Assembly (NCBI GenBank): GCA_003477185.1
Contig: DMTJ01000105.1
Span: 1 to 13,619, forward strand
Length of the DNA stretch: 13,619 nucleotides
Source of the DNA: Lentisphaeria bacterium
GTDB taxonomy: Bacteria; Verrucomicrobiota; Lentisphaeria; JABSQK01; UBA12247
Reading direction: 5' to 3'
Positions 7,230-13,619 of this stretch are shown piece by piece. The notes under the pieces were generated by a model. That model saw nothing but the letters and a program-made list of their open reading frames with translations, made no database searches and was not told the origin of the DNA. Each line of letters begins with the position of its first letter. Position 1 is the stretch's first letter. The position numbers and the translations under genes were made by a program.

Positions 7230-8639
7230 ATGACCACATACATCATTCGCAGACTCTTGCTGATGATTCCAACGTTGATTGGCATCCTCACCATTACGTT
7301 CTTGATCTCGGAGTTCGTCCCCGGGGGCCCCATGGACCAGGTTCAGGCGATTCTGCAAGGTCACGATGGCCAGAGCGGCGGCGAAGTATCCAGCGGTGGC
7401 GATGCCAAACGCAAACGAGTGGACCCCTATCTCGAGGCACGGCTCCGCCGACTTTACGGCGTAAACATCCCACGCTGGGAGCGCTATCTACGACTCTTGG
7501 TCTGGTTCGGCCGGGACAGCATCGTCAGTGACGAGGAAGTCGCCGCGGGCACCGCGGCCAAGTTCGTCGCCAATGGCAGAAACTGCATCGTCGCCCGGCA
7601 TCACGACACCTTTTATGCCTGCGTAAATCGCTGGCAGAACAGCGAGTTATCATTCTGTGCAGAAACCGGCCGCTGGCTGAGCGTAGAACACGACGAGACC
7701 TTCGACCCGATTACCGGGCAGCCAACCCTAAGCAGCGGCGAGCCATTGACCGTGCTTCAAGTTGAAGTGCGCGACCGCGGGAGCGGCCGTGAGGTGTTTC
7801 TGAATCAGCCGTTCGCGGAGAGCATCACAAACTGGAGCAACTGGCACGGCTTCTTTCTGTTAAAATTCGGGCAGTCCATCTACTACAATAAAAACGTTCT
7901 GGAGCTGGTAAAGGAGTGCCTTCCGGTATCGGCCAGTCTGGGGATCATCAGTTTCTTCCTGACCTACACCGTGTGCCTGCTGCTCGGCCTGGCGAAAGCT
8001 GCCCGCCACGGCACCAAGTTCGACCTTACCTCCAGCGCAGTGGTTCTGGTGGGCTACAGCATTCCAGGCTTTGTCCTGGGCATCTTGCTCCTAGTCTTAT
8101 TTGGCCCAGGCGACGGACGCATCGTCGAGGTCATCCCGCTGGCTGGTCTGAACAGCGCAGAGGTGCCCGGCTACGCAGGCTGGTCCGCCTGGCAGAAACT
8201 TCTGGATTACGCCCACCACCTGATCGCCCCCGTGCTCTGCCTGTGCATCGGGAACTTCGCCACCATGACCATGCTCACCAAGAACAGCGTTCTGGACCAG
8301 ATTCATCAACAATACGTGATCACAGCTCGCGCCAAGGGCCTGAGCGAACGCAAGATCCTGTTCAAGCACATTCTGCGCAATGCCCTGATCCCGCTCATCA
8401 CTGGCTTTCCAAGCGCATTCTTAGGCATGTTCTTTGCCGGTTCACTGCTCATCGAGAAGGTATTCTCCCTCAACGGCCTCGGCCTGCTAAGCTACGAAGC
8501 CGTCATTAACCGCGACTTCCCAATCGTGCTCGGAAGCCTGTTTATCTTTACCATCCTTGGCCTGATCGGGCAGCTGCTGACTGACCTTTCCTATGTGATT
8601 GTCGATCCCAGAATCAGCTTTGAGGAGAGTCAGGGCTGA
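7230..8639 (+). CDS. yejB: Peptide/microcin C-type ABC importer permease YejB, with large insert
   Basis: This is an inner-membrane permease of the YejABEF oligopeptide importer family, which takes up peptides such as microcin C in enterobacteria. It matches E. coli YejB along both ends: MTTYIIRRLLLMIPTLIGILTITF at the N-terminus (TM1 about 9-27), PGGPMDQ, then ECLPVSASLG, LTMLTKN-like MTMLTKNSVLDQIHQQYVITARAKG, FFAGSLLIEKVFSLNGLGLL and the end VDPRISFE. The EAA coupling loop lies at about 363-390 (ARAKGLSERKILFKHILRN). At 469 residues it is about 105 longer than E. coli YejB. The extra material is mainly one insert at about 95-207, between the ERYLRLL segment and GFFLLKFGQSIY, on the periplasmic side, with three Cys (119, 131, 143). 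The stop overlaps the yejE start by 1 nt. No Shine-Dalgarno precedes the ATG. The assignment is secure; the substrate is inferred to be a peptide. Confidence 0.93.
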   Translation: MTTYIIRRLLLMIPTLIGILTITFLISEFVPGGPMDQVQAILQGHDGQSGGEVSSGGDAKRKRVDPYLEARLRRLYGVNIPRWERYLRLLVWFGRDSIVSDEEVAAGTAAKFVANGRNCIVARHHDTFYACVNRWQNSELSFCAETGRWLSVEHDETFDPITGQPTLSSGEPLTVLQVEVRDRGSGREVFLNQPFAESITNWSNWHGFFLLKFGQSIYYNKNVLELVKECLPVSASLGIISFFLTYTVCLLLGLAKAARHGTKFDLTSSAVVLVGYSIPGFVLGILLLVLFGPGDGRIVEVIPLAGLNSAEVPGYAGWSAWQKLLDYAHHLIAPVLCLCIGNFATMTMLTKNSVLDQIHQQYVITARAKGLSERKILFKHILRNALIPLITGFPSAFLGMFFAGSLLIEKVFSLNGLGLLSYEAVINRDFPIVLGSLFIFTILGLIGQLLTDLSYVIVDPRISFEESQG

Positions 8640-9880
8640 TGATCAACCCAGAACTCCATGCCTCGATCCAGCGGTTTCGGTCCAATCGGATTGCTTGGTA
8701 CAGCTCACTGATCCTCACGGCCATGTTTTTGTGCAGCCTCCCCGCCGAGCTGATCTTTAATGACAAACCGCTGGCGATGCAAATCGACGGTGCTTGGTAC
8801 TTCCCATGCGTCAAAAGCTACTCTCTCGCCGACTTCGGCGGCGATGGCGAGATCAAGATCGAGGACTATCAAAGCCGTGAGCTGATCGACTTTCTGAACG
8901 GGGTCATTCGCGAGCAGGACCTGGAGTCGGTCTTCGGCAGCAGCGATGAGTTTGATGATGAATTCAGTGATGAGTTCAGTGATGAACTGGAAGCACCGCC
9001 TGCCGACGATGCGACGGCGGAGGCCGCTCCGGAAGCAGCTAAGCACAGCCATCGTTTCATCTGGCCGCTTTATCGCCACAGCTATCGGTCTGAAATGCGG
9101 GAGCCCAAGTCCGGCCGCGCCAAGCTGGCCGCGCCGTGGCCCGAATACGTAGAATACGAGAAGCGTACCTACGAAAGCAGCCATCGGGACGGCCAGTTGC
9201 TCGGCACAGATGCTCAGGGTAAGGATGTACTCTCACGCATCGTCTACGGCTTCCGCATCGCCATGTTCTTCGGGCTTGGACTCGCGATTACCGGTACTGT
9301 GCTCGGCTGCCTGATCGGCGGCATCCAAGGCTATTTCGGCGGCTGGGTCGACCTGCTTGGCCAGCGAGTCACCGAGATTTGGGGCTCAATGCCACGGCTC
9401 TATCTGCTTATTATCCTCAGCTCGTTTCTGGCCCGCTGGCAGATTACCGACCTGCAACACCTGCTGGTGCTGTTCGGCATCCTCAATCTCACGGCTTGGA
9501 TGGGCACCGCCACCTATATCCGCGCTGAGTTTCTCAAGGCTCGTAACCTCGACTACGTGCGCGCAGCCAAGGCTCTCGGGCAACCAGATTGGCGGATCAT
9601 GCTGCGCCATATTCTACCAAATTCTCTGACACCAGTGGTGACCTTCTTTCCATTCGAGGCAACCGGCGGCATTCTCGCCCTGACCAGCCTGGATTTCCTG
9701 CAACTGGGCGTTCGCTACCCGGCTCCGAGCCTCGGTGAGCTTCTCAGCCAGGGCCAGGAAAACCTGCATGCCATCTGGATTATTGTGCCCACCTTTCTCA
9801 TCCTGACGGTCGCCTTGATGCTGCTGACCTTTGTCGGCGACGGAATCCGAAACGCCTTCGACCCGCACCACCATGGCTGA
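8639..9880 (+). CDS. yejE: Peptide/microcin C-type ABC importer permease YejE, with acidic insert
   Basis: This is the second permease of the Yej-type peptide importer. It matches E. coli YejE at the N-terminus (RFRSNRIAWYSSL, TM1 about 18-36, then AELIFNDKPLAMQIDGAWYFP and the DFGG motif). In the core it shows LLGTDAQGKDVLSRIVYGFRIAMFFGL, GYFGGWVDLLGQRVTEIW, the EAA loop FLKARNLDYVRAAKALGQPDWRIMLRHILPN in segments, LTSLDFLQLG, PSLGELLSQGQENL and the end DAFDP-like NAFDPHHHG. At 413 residues it is about 70 longer than E. coli YejE. The extra part (about 85-175) is periplasmic and includes a tandem acidic repeat and an Ala/Glu/Asp-rich linker. GAGGAG at 8622-8627 precedes the ATG, which overlaps the yejB stop. 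No YejA or YejF gene is adjacent in the window. Confidence 0.93.
   Translation: MINPELHASIQRFRSNRIAWYSSLILTAMFLCSLPAELIFNDKPLAMQIDGAWYFPCVKSYSLADFGGDGEIKIEDYQSRELIDFLNGVIREQDLESVFGSSDEFDDEFSDEFSDELEAPPADDATAEAAPEAAKHSHRFIWPLYRHSYRSEMREPKSGRAKLAAPWPEYVEYEKRTYESSHRDGQLLGTDAQGKDVLSRIVYGFRIAMFFGLGLAITGTVLGCLIGGIQGYFGGWVDLLGQRVTEIWGSMPRLYLLIILSSFLARWQITDLQHLLVLFGILNLTAWMGTATYIRAEFLKARNLDYVRAAKALGQPDWRIMLRHILPNSLTPVVTFFPFEATGGILALTSLDFLQLGVRYPAPSLGELLSQGQENLHAIWIIVPTFLILTVALMLLTFVGDGIRNAFDPHHHG
8945..8992 (+). repeat. In-frame 12-bp tandem repeat in yejE
   Basis: Four consecutive 12-bp units begin at 8945, 8957, 8969 and 8981. The middle two differ at a single base and the outer two have diverged. 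They encode DEFD, DEFS, DEFS and DELE (residues 103-118), a strongly acidic stretch in the periplasmic loop of the permease. Because the unit length is a multiple of three, copy-number change would keep the frame. Confidence 0.85.
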
Positions 9881-11420
9881 AGCTGCCCGGTTCCGTACGC
9901 TGATTGCGATCGGGCTGCTGCTCACGGTCACCATCCTGTGCTTTGGCCAGGCGCTCGGTTTTCCCTACACCAATTGGGATGATCTGCAATTCATCACCAC
10001 CAATCCCGCAATCCGCCAAGATCAGGCCATGGCTCTATTCAGGATCGACAGCGTGCAGGGCGAGCGACTCTACATCCCGCTCACCTATCTCAGCTACTGG
10101 CTGGAGCGCTGGCTCGGCGGACCGGACGCGATCACAACGCACTTGCTGAATCTGCTGCTGCACCTTTCGAATGTGCTTCTGGTCTTCGCGCTTCTCACCA
10201 AGCTTCAGACTGGGACGCGGTCGGTTGTGGCGGCGTGCCTGGGGGCGGCAGTCTTCGCCATCCATCCGTTGCAGGCCGAGGCCGTCTGTTGGGCCATGGG
10301 CCGCAAGGGCCTGCTGAGCGGTCTATTTGCCCTATCGGGCTTACTGCTGTTTGTGTGCGGAGTTCGCAAAGAGCGAGCCTTGCTCTGCTGGCTGGCTGTG
10401 ATTGCCTTCGCCTTCGGCTGCCTGGCGAAGCCTAGCATCATCGTGCTGCCAGCGGTCTTTGCGCTGCTAGCCTGGCACCTCAAGGGCCGGCCTCGCACGG
10501 TCCTGCTCCCACTCGGTGCTGGCTGCATCGTGGCAATTGCGATCTTCGCAATCTCCCGCGTTCTGCCCACCGAAGGTGCGCCGGAGCTGCCGCCGCTCGC
10601 AGAGCGCCTGCGGCTGCTTCCTGCGTTGGCCTGGCACTGGGCCAGCCACCTGCTGGTCCCGATCCGGTTGAGCTCGTTCTATACGCTCACTGCCCCGACC
10701 TGGCGCGTGATTGCGGGGCTGGGCGCGGTCTGCGCCGTGCTTCTTGTCCTGTGGAAGGGCGGCCGCTCGCTGCGCACCGGGCTGGGAGTTACAGCCATCC
10801 TCCTGGTACCAGCTGCAGTGATCGTCCTGCAACACCGTGACTTCCTCACCGGCGATCGCTACGGCTACCTCGCGGTCATCGGTCTGGGGTTCCTGATCAG
10901 CGAGGCTGCCCGCAGCCGCCGCACGCAGTGGCTATGTGGGACTGGGGGCCTGGTCCTGGCAATTCTCACCGTCCCAGCCGTCCAGACCTGGTCTAACGAC
11001 CGCGCGGTCTGGCAAAGCGCACTTCGCTACGACACGACCAACCCTGTCGCCTGGAACAACCTCGGACTCTCACACAGACACGCTGGCAACCATCCCGAAG
11101 CGCTTCGTTGCTTCGAGCAAGGCCTCGCGCACGCCCCCGACAACCACACCTTGCGCACCAATCAGGGCGATACGCTATTCGCGCTGGGACGGGAAGACGA
11201 CGCCCTAGCAGCGTTCTTACGTGTGGCGAGCCGACACCTGTGGAGCTTTCAAGCGCTTGCCGGTGCTGGCCGGGTATTTGAGAGTCGCGGAGAATGGGAC
11301 AAAGCAGAGCAGGCCTATCGCCGCGCGCTTGGCGGCAATCGCGACTACACACCTGCAAAGCAAGGCCTGGAGCGAGTACTGGACCAGCGGCGGGCCGAAG
11401 CTACGAAGCAAGAGAAATGA
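9873..11420 (+). CDS. Multi-TM GT-C-like protein with C-terminal TPR repeats (TMTC-like)
   Basis: This 515-residue membrane protein resembles bacterial relatives of TMTC proteins, which have a GT-C glycosyltransferase-like membrane part and TPRs. TM1 spans about 9-28, followed by a periplasmic loop with NWDDLQFITTNPAI (D36, D37, the position of the acidic GT-C motif) and ERLYIPLTYLSYWL. HLLNLLLHLSNVLLVFALL and FAIHPLQAEAVCWAMGRKGLLSGLF are the family hallmarks, followed by several more TM helices up to about 375. Three TPRs lie at about 391-492 (AWNNLGLSHRHAGNHPEALRCFEQGLAHAP begins the first, read in two parts). The ATG at 9873 overlaps the end of yejE by 8 bp, so I prefer it to the TTG 14 codons upstream. 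Family members are suspected O-mannosyltransferases. The activity here is inferred, and many bacterial members are uncharacterised. Confidence 0.8.
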   Translation: MAEAARFRTLIAIGLLLTVTILCFGQALGFPYTNWDDLQFITTNPAIRQDQAMALFRIDSVQGERLYIPLTYLSYWLERWLGGPDAITTHLLNLLLHLSNVLLVFALLTKLQTGTRSVVAACLGAAVFAIHPLQAEAVCWAMGRKGLLSGLFALSGLLLFVCGVRKERALLCWLAVIAFAFGCLAKPSIIVLPAVFALLAWHLKGRPRTVLLPLGAGCIVAIAIFAISRVLPTEGAPELPPLAERLRLLPALAWHWASHLLVPIRLSSFYTLTAPTWRVIAGLGAVCAVLLVLWKGGRSLRTGLGVTAILLVPAAVIVLQHRDFLTGDRYGYLAVIGLGFLISEAARSRRTQWLCGTGGLVLAILTVPAVQTWSNDRAVWQSALRYDTTNPVAWNNLGLSHRHAGNHPEALRCFEQGLAHAPDNHTLRTNQGDTLFALGREDDALAAFLRVASRHLWSFQALAGAGRVFESRGEWDKAEQAYRRALGGNRDYTPAKQGLERVLDQRRAEATKQEK

Positions 11421-11458
11421 TGCCCGCCCCTGTCGCTTGTTGGTACAGTGTGTTTTTG

Positions 11459-11473
11459 GATGAGCGACTCATC
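11459..11473. other. Short perfect hairpin
   Basis: GATGAG and CTCATC flank a 3-base CGA loop, 39 bp after the stop of the TPR protein gene. It lacks a T-tract on the downstream side of either strand, so I do not call a terminator. It may be a chance structure or an operator-like site in the spacer before the exporter operon. Confidence 0.3.
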
Positions 11474-11589
11474 ACTCGCGTCTCGCGGTGGCGGCGTCAT
11501 CCGGAGAGTCAGCGCGGCATGGCGTCGTCGGGAGCCACGGCGTCACCAAGTCCTATCCCATTACACCGCGGGCAAGGCCTAAATGCCGA

Positions 11590-11617
11590 TTGCCAATCAC
11601 TGCACTAGTACTATGAT
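11590..11617 (+). promoter_or_regulatory. Sigma70-type promoter for the ABC exporter operon
   Basis: TTGCCA (11590-11595, 5 of 6 to the -35 consensus) and TATGAT (11612-11617, 5 of 6 to the -10 consensus) are 16 bp apart. Transcription would start near 11624, about 27 nt before the permease ATG at 11651. The 230-bp gap before it is the largest in the window, which fits a new transcription unit. This is the best promoter match I see here, though it comes from reading alone. Confidence 0.6.
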
Positions 11618-11650
11618 ATCCCCCCGTCGCACCTCCACAGAGCCTAGCCT

Positions 11651-12676
11651 ATGCCCAAGATTCAGAATCAGATCAAACTTCCCATTTCGGTCGCTTTGGA
11701 AGTCGTGCTTCAAGGCTTGCGTATTCGGCTCGGTCGAAGCGTAGTCACGATCACCGGCGTGATCTGCGGCATCGCCTTCCTGATGTCCATCCTTACCGGG
11801 CAGCTCATCAAGCAAGGCGTCAGCGAAGAAGATGCCAAGCGCGCAGAAGTCGATCGCATCAATAACTTCATGAAGGCCGATCTCCCGACGCTCGACGGCA
11901 AAAACATCACGCTCATCGCCGCTGGCATGCTCAGCGAGGTCGAAACCCGCGTGCTCGAGCGCATCATCGCCGACGGCGCCGCCGGGATTAAAGTCGAATC
12001 CGGCACCGAATCACAGATTCCCCGCAAGCTCACCGCCTTGCGCCCGGTACCCCGAGACCAGCTCATCGCCGAAAGTGCCTTTGTCCTCGTCATGGGCGGC
12101 GACACGCTACCCGACCGCGACTGGCGCGTCCTCCTCGGGCAGACGCCGTTGGCCCTCACCACCCCAGGCGGCAGTCCCGCCGGCATGCTCGACGGTCAGT
12201 TCGTCAAGCTATCCCGCGAGCTCACCGAAGAGGAGCTCGCCCGCAGAGCAGCCCAGGCCCGCAAAGACAAATTTCGCAGCATCTGGATCGGCGCCGTTGC
12301 GCTGCTCGTGACCGTGATCGGCATCACCAACGCCATGCTCATGTCCGTCACCGAGCGATTCCGCGAAATCGGCACCATGAAGTGCCTCGGCGCACTCTCT
12401 GCATTTATCCGCCAGATCTTTCTTTTGGAGAGTTCCATGATGGGCCTTTCCGGCGGCATCGTCGGCGCCATTGTCGGTGCCCTGTTCTCCATCATCGCCT
12501 ACGCCCTCAGCTACGGAATCTCCATGGTCGCTGGCTCACTGCCACTGGTGCCGCTCTTTGGCTTCGGCATCGTCTGCGTAATTGTCGGCATTGTTCTTTC
12601 AGTCGTTGCCGCCCTGTATCCCGCCCATGTCGCCTCGAACATGGTCCCCGCGCACGCCCTGCGTTCAAACGTCTAA
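11651..12676 (+). CDS. MacB/FtsX-type ABC transporter permease
   Basis: This 341-residue protein has the four-TM layout of MacB/LolE/FtsX-like permeases of mechanotransmission-type ABC systems. TM1 is at about 30-50 (VVTITGVICGIAFLMSILTG). A large periplasmic domain follows at about 55-205, and TM2-4 lie at about 210-232, 259-285 and 300-325. The cytoplasmic loop after TM2 has the conserved coupling sequence SVTERFREIGTMKCLGA (about 232-248), and the end ALYPAHVASNMVPAHALRS is the usual FtsX-domain terminus. It would be driven by the ATPase gene that starts 7 nt after its stop. Such systems export peptides, drugs or lipoproteins, or signal envelope stress; which one applies cannot be read here. 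No obvious Shine-Dalgarno precedes the ATG. A good promoter lies just upstream. Confidence 0.88.
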   Translation: MPKIQNQIKLPISVALEVVLQGLRIRLGRSVVTITGVICGIAFLMSILTGQLIKQGVSEEDAKRAEVDRINNFMKADLPTLDGKNITLIAAGMLSEVETRVLERIIADGAAGIKVESGTESQIPRKLTALRPVPRDQLIAESAFVLVMGGDTLPDRDWRVLLGQTPLALTTPGGSPAGMLDGQFVKLSRELTEEELARRAAQARKDKFRSIWIGAVALLVTVIGITNAMLMSVTERFREIGTMKCLGALSAFIRQIFLLESSMMGLSGGIVGAIVGALFSIIAYALSYGISMVAGSLPLVPLFGFGIVCVIVGIVLSVVAALYPAHVASNMVPAHALRSNV

Positions 12677-12683
12677 GGCCCCC

Positions 12684-13463
12684 ATGAAAGCACTAGACCA
12701 CACAAAGTTCAAAGCGCTCTTCACCCTCCCCGAGAACGAAGGCCGGCCCGTCATCATTCGTGGCGTCGACATCATCAAGACCTACCGCATGGGCGACCAA
12801 GTCACCCATGCGCTGCGCGGTGCCACGCTCGACGTCTACAAAGGCGAGTACCTCTCGATCATGGGCCCATCCGGCTCTGGCAAGTCCACTCTATTCAACG
12901 CCATCGGCGCCCTCCACAAGCCCACCTCCGGCAAGGTCTATATCGACCAGGTCGACATTGCCCAGCTTGATACCGATGAGTTAGCCTGGCTGCGCTGCCG
13001 CAAGATCGGTTACATCTTCCAAAGCTACAATCTTATCCAGGTCATGACCTGCCTCGAGAACGTCATGCTCCCCATGAGTTTCGCCGGGCTCGACGGCGAA
13101 GAAGCCCGCGAGAAGGCCATCCAGATTCTCAAGCTTGTGGGCCTTGGCCATCGCCTGCTGCACAAACCAGCCGAGCTCTCAGGCGGCCAACAACAGCGCG
13201 TCGCCATTGCCCGCTCACTCGCCAACTCGCCTGAGATCGTCCTCGCAGACGAACCGACGGCCAACCTTGACCAGAACACCGGCCAAGAAATGATTGACCT
13301 GTTCGTCAAGCTCCAGGAAGAACTCGGCGTCACCATCATCTCCGCAACCCACGATTTGAAGATGCTCCAGAGCAGCGATCGCATCCTTTGGATCGCCGAT
13401 GGTCGAATCGTAAAAGCCGCGCGTCCCGAAGAGCTCGACTTCAACAGCGAGGACTTTCACTAG
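12684..13463 (+). CDS. MacB/LolD-type ABC transporter ATPase
   Basis: This 259-residue ATP-binding subunit of a MacB/LolD-family transporter is complete in motifs. Walker A is GPSGSGKST at 61-69, Q-loop FQSYN has Q113, the signature LSGGQQQR starts at 165, Walker B is IVLADEP at 185-191 with catalytic E190, D-loop ANLD follows, and the switch His is H223 in SATHD. THALRG and YKGEYLSIM are typical of this family. The ATG at 12684 is preceded by AAGG at 12675-12678, which overlaps the permease stop. A longer in-frame extension is open upstream inside the permease gene but lacks family similarity. The unusual feature is the ~22-residue N-terminal extension before the ABC domain. It is the probable energy source of the upstream permease. 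Confidence 0.93.
   Translation: MKALDHTKFKALFTLPENEGRPVIIRGVDIIKTYRMGDQVTHALRGATLDVYKGEYLSIMGPSGSGKSTLFNAIGALHKPTSGKVYIDQVDIAQLDTDELAWLRCRKIGYIFQSYNLIQVMTCLENVMLPMSFAGLDGEEAREKAIQILKLVGLGHRLLHKPAELSGGQQQRVAIARSLANSPEIVLADEPTANLDQNTGQEMIDLFVKLQEELGVTIISATHDLKMLQSSDRILWIADGRIVKAARPEELDFNSEDFH
12852..12877 (+). repeat. 26-nt direct repeat, copy 1 (Walker A region of first ATPase)
   Basis: These 26 bases, which encode LSIMGPSGS, are identical to the last 26 bases of the window. Identity at every base, including third codon positions, is more than protein constraint requires, and fits recent duplication or gene conversion between the two ATPase genes. Confidence 0.8.
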
Positions 13464-13464
13464 C

Positions 13465-13619
13465 ATGAAGAAGAAGATCGACACAGCTGATGTCATCATC
13501 AGCACCGAAAATGTAAAGAAACTTTACATCACCGGCGAGGAAGAGCTCTGGGCACTCAAAGGAATTTCCCTCGATGTCTACCGCGGCGAGATTCTCTCGA
13601 TCATGGGCCCATCCGGCTC
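13465..13619 (+). CDS. Second ABC transporter ATPase, MacB/LolD-type (3' truncated by window)
   Basis: The gene begins 1 nt after the stop of the previous ATPase and runs off the window. The 51 visible codons encode IISTENVKKLYITGEEELWALKG and ISLDVYRGEILSIMGPSG in succession, ending inside Walker A. It is clearly a paralogue of the first ATPase, with the same order and spacing (LDVYxGExLSIMGPSG). Two ATPases in a row suggest either a heterodimeric motor or two exporters in one operon. The rest of the gene must be seen to decide. No Shine-Dalgarno is obvious, so coupling is likely. Confidence 0.9.
   Translation, partial: MKKKIDTADVIISTENVKKLYITGEEELWALKGISLDVYRGEILSIMGPSG
13594..13619 (+). 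repeat. 26-nt direct repeat, copy 2 (Walker A region of second ATPase)
   Basis: This is the second copy of the repeat in the first ATPase gene, about 740 bp downstream. It runs to the end of the window, so the repeat may be longer than 26 bases. Confidence 0.8.

Noticed and set aside
7916..8509. Long alternative-frame open reading frame inside yejB
   Set aside because: The composition is typical of a shifted-frame shadow (Arg/Pro/His-rich), with no domain, while the yejB frame is fully conserved.
9831..9872. TTG start for the TMTC-like gene 14 codons upstream
   Set aside because: It lies within the end of yejE. The ATG at 9873 gives a normal N-terminus just before TM1.
10205..10835. Long minus-strand open frames opposite the TMTC-like gene
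   Set aside because: They lie entirely within a well-supported + strand gene and show no recognisable protein features.
11459..11473. Hairpin as a rho-independent terminator after the TPR protein gene
   Set aside because: The stem is only 6 bp and no T-run follows it on either strand; the T5 nearby lies on the wrong side.
11421..11650. Coding or RNA gene in the spacer before the exporter operon
   Set aside because: I see no tRNA-like fold, no CRISPR-like repeat and no convincing frame; only the promoter near the end and a small hairpin stand out.
12582..12683. 34-codon N-terminal extension of the first ATPase, overlapping the permease gene
   Set aside because: It lacks ABC-family similarity and reads as an out-of-frame shadow of the permease end. 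ATG 12684 has an AAGG site at good spacing.

Overview
Every gene I can support in this window is on the + strand. Genes are closely packed, and many overlap or are separated by only a few bases. The DNA is moderately GC-rich and uses the standard code. An ECF sigma factor followed by a FecR-domain membrane protein, a GT-C/TPR membrane protein and a Yej-type peptide permease with enlarged loops suggest a Gram-negative bacterium, possibly of the PVC superphylum (Planctomycetota, Lentisphaerota, Verrucomicrobiota) or a related uncultured lineage. This placement is inferred from gene style; there is no rRNA or other marker here.

Layout. (1) 1-1484: the 3' part of an ECF sigma factor gene, overlapping by 4 bp a FecR-like transmembrane regulator. 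(2) 1496-3557: biosynthesis and redox genes: panB (pantothenate), a class I DAHP synthase (shikimate entry) and a 57-residue rubredoxin gene overlapping the end of the DAHP synthase. (3) 3607-7054: an M3 oligoendopeptidase (PepF type), an unrecognised zinc-ribbon/single-TM protein, and a clear homologue of the eukaryotic protein N-terminal glutamine amidohydrolase NTAQ1. (4) 7055-7229: a short AT-richer spacer holding an imperfect 28-nt inverted repeat whose left arm includes the last codons of the NTAQ1-like gene. (5) 7230-11420: yejB and yejE, two permeases of a microcin C/oligopeptide-type ABC importer, both with large extra loops, then a GT-C-like multi-TM protein with C-terminal TPRs. (6) 11421-13619: a spacer with a good sigma70-type promoter, then a MacB/FtsX-type ABC exporter operon: permease, complete ATPase, and a second ATPase cut by the window end at its Walker A motif.

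The part most worth a second look is 5377-7230. The NTAQ1-like reading frame keeps the whole Cys-His-Asp triad, but its frame has no ATG, GTG, TTG or CTG upstream of the catalytic cysteine. The first conventional start (TTG 6578) would make a product without that cysteine. Either initiation is non-canonical (ATA 6512 or ATT 6494), or a frameshift joins it to the zinc-ribbon gene, or the gene is damaged or misread. Its position between an oligopeptidase and a peptide importer suggests a peptide or N-degron processing neighbourhood, which is inference. The usual Yej partners (the substrate-binding protein YejA and the double ATPase YejF) are not in the window.
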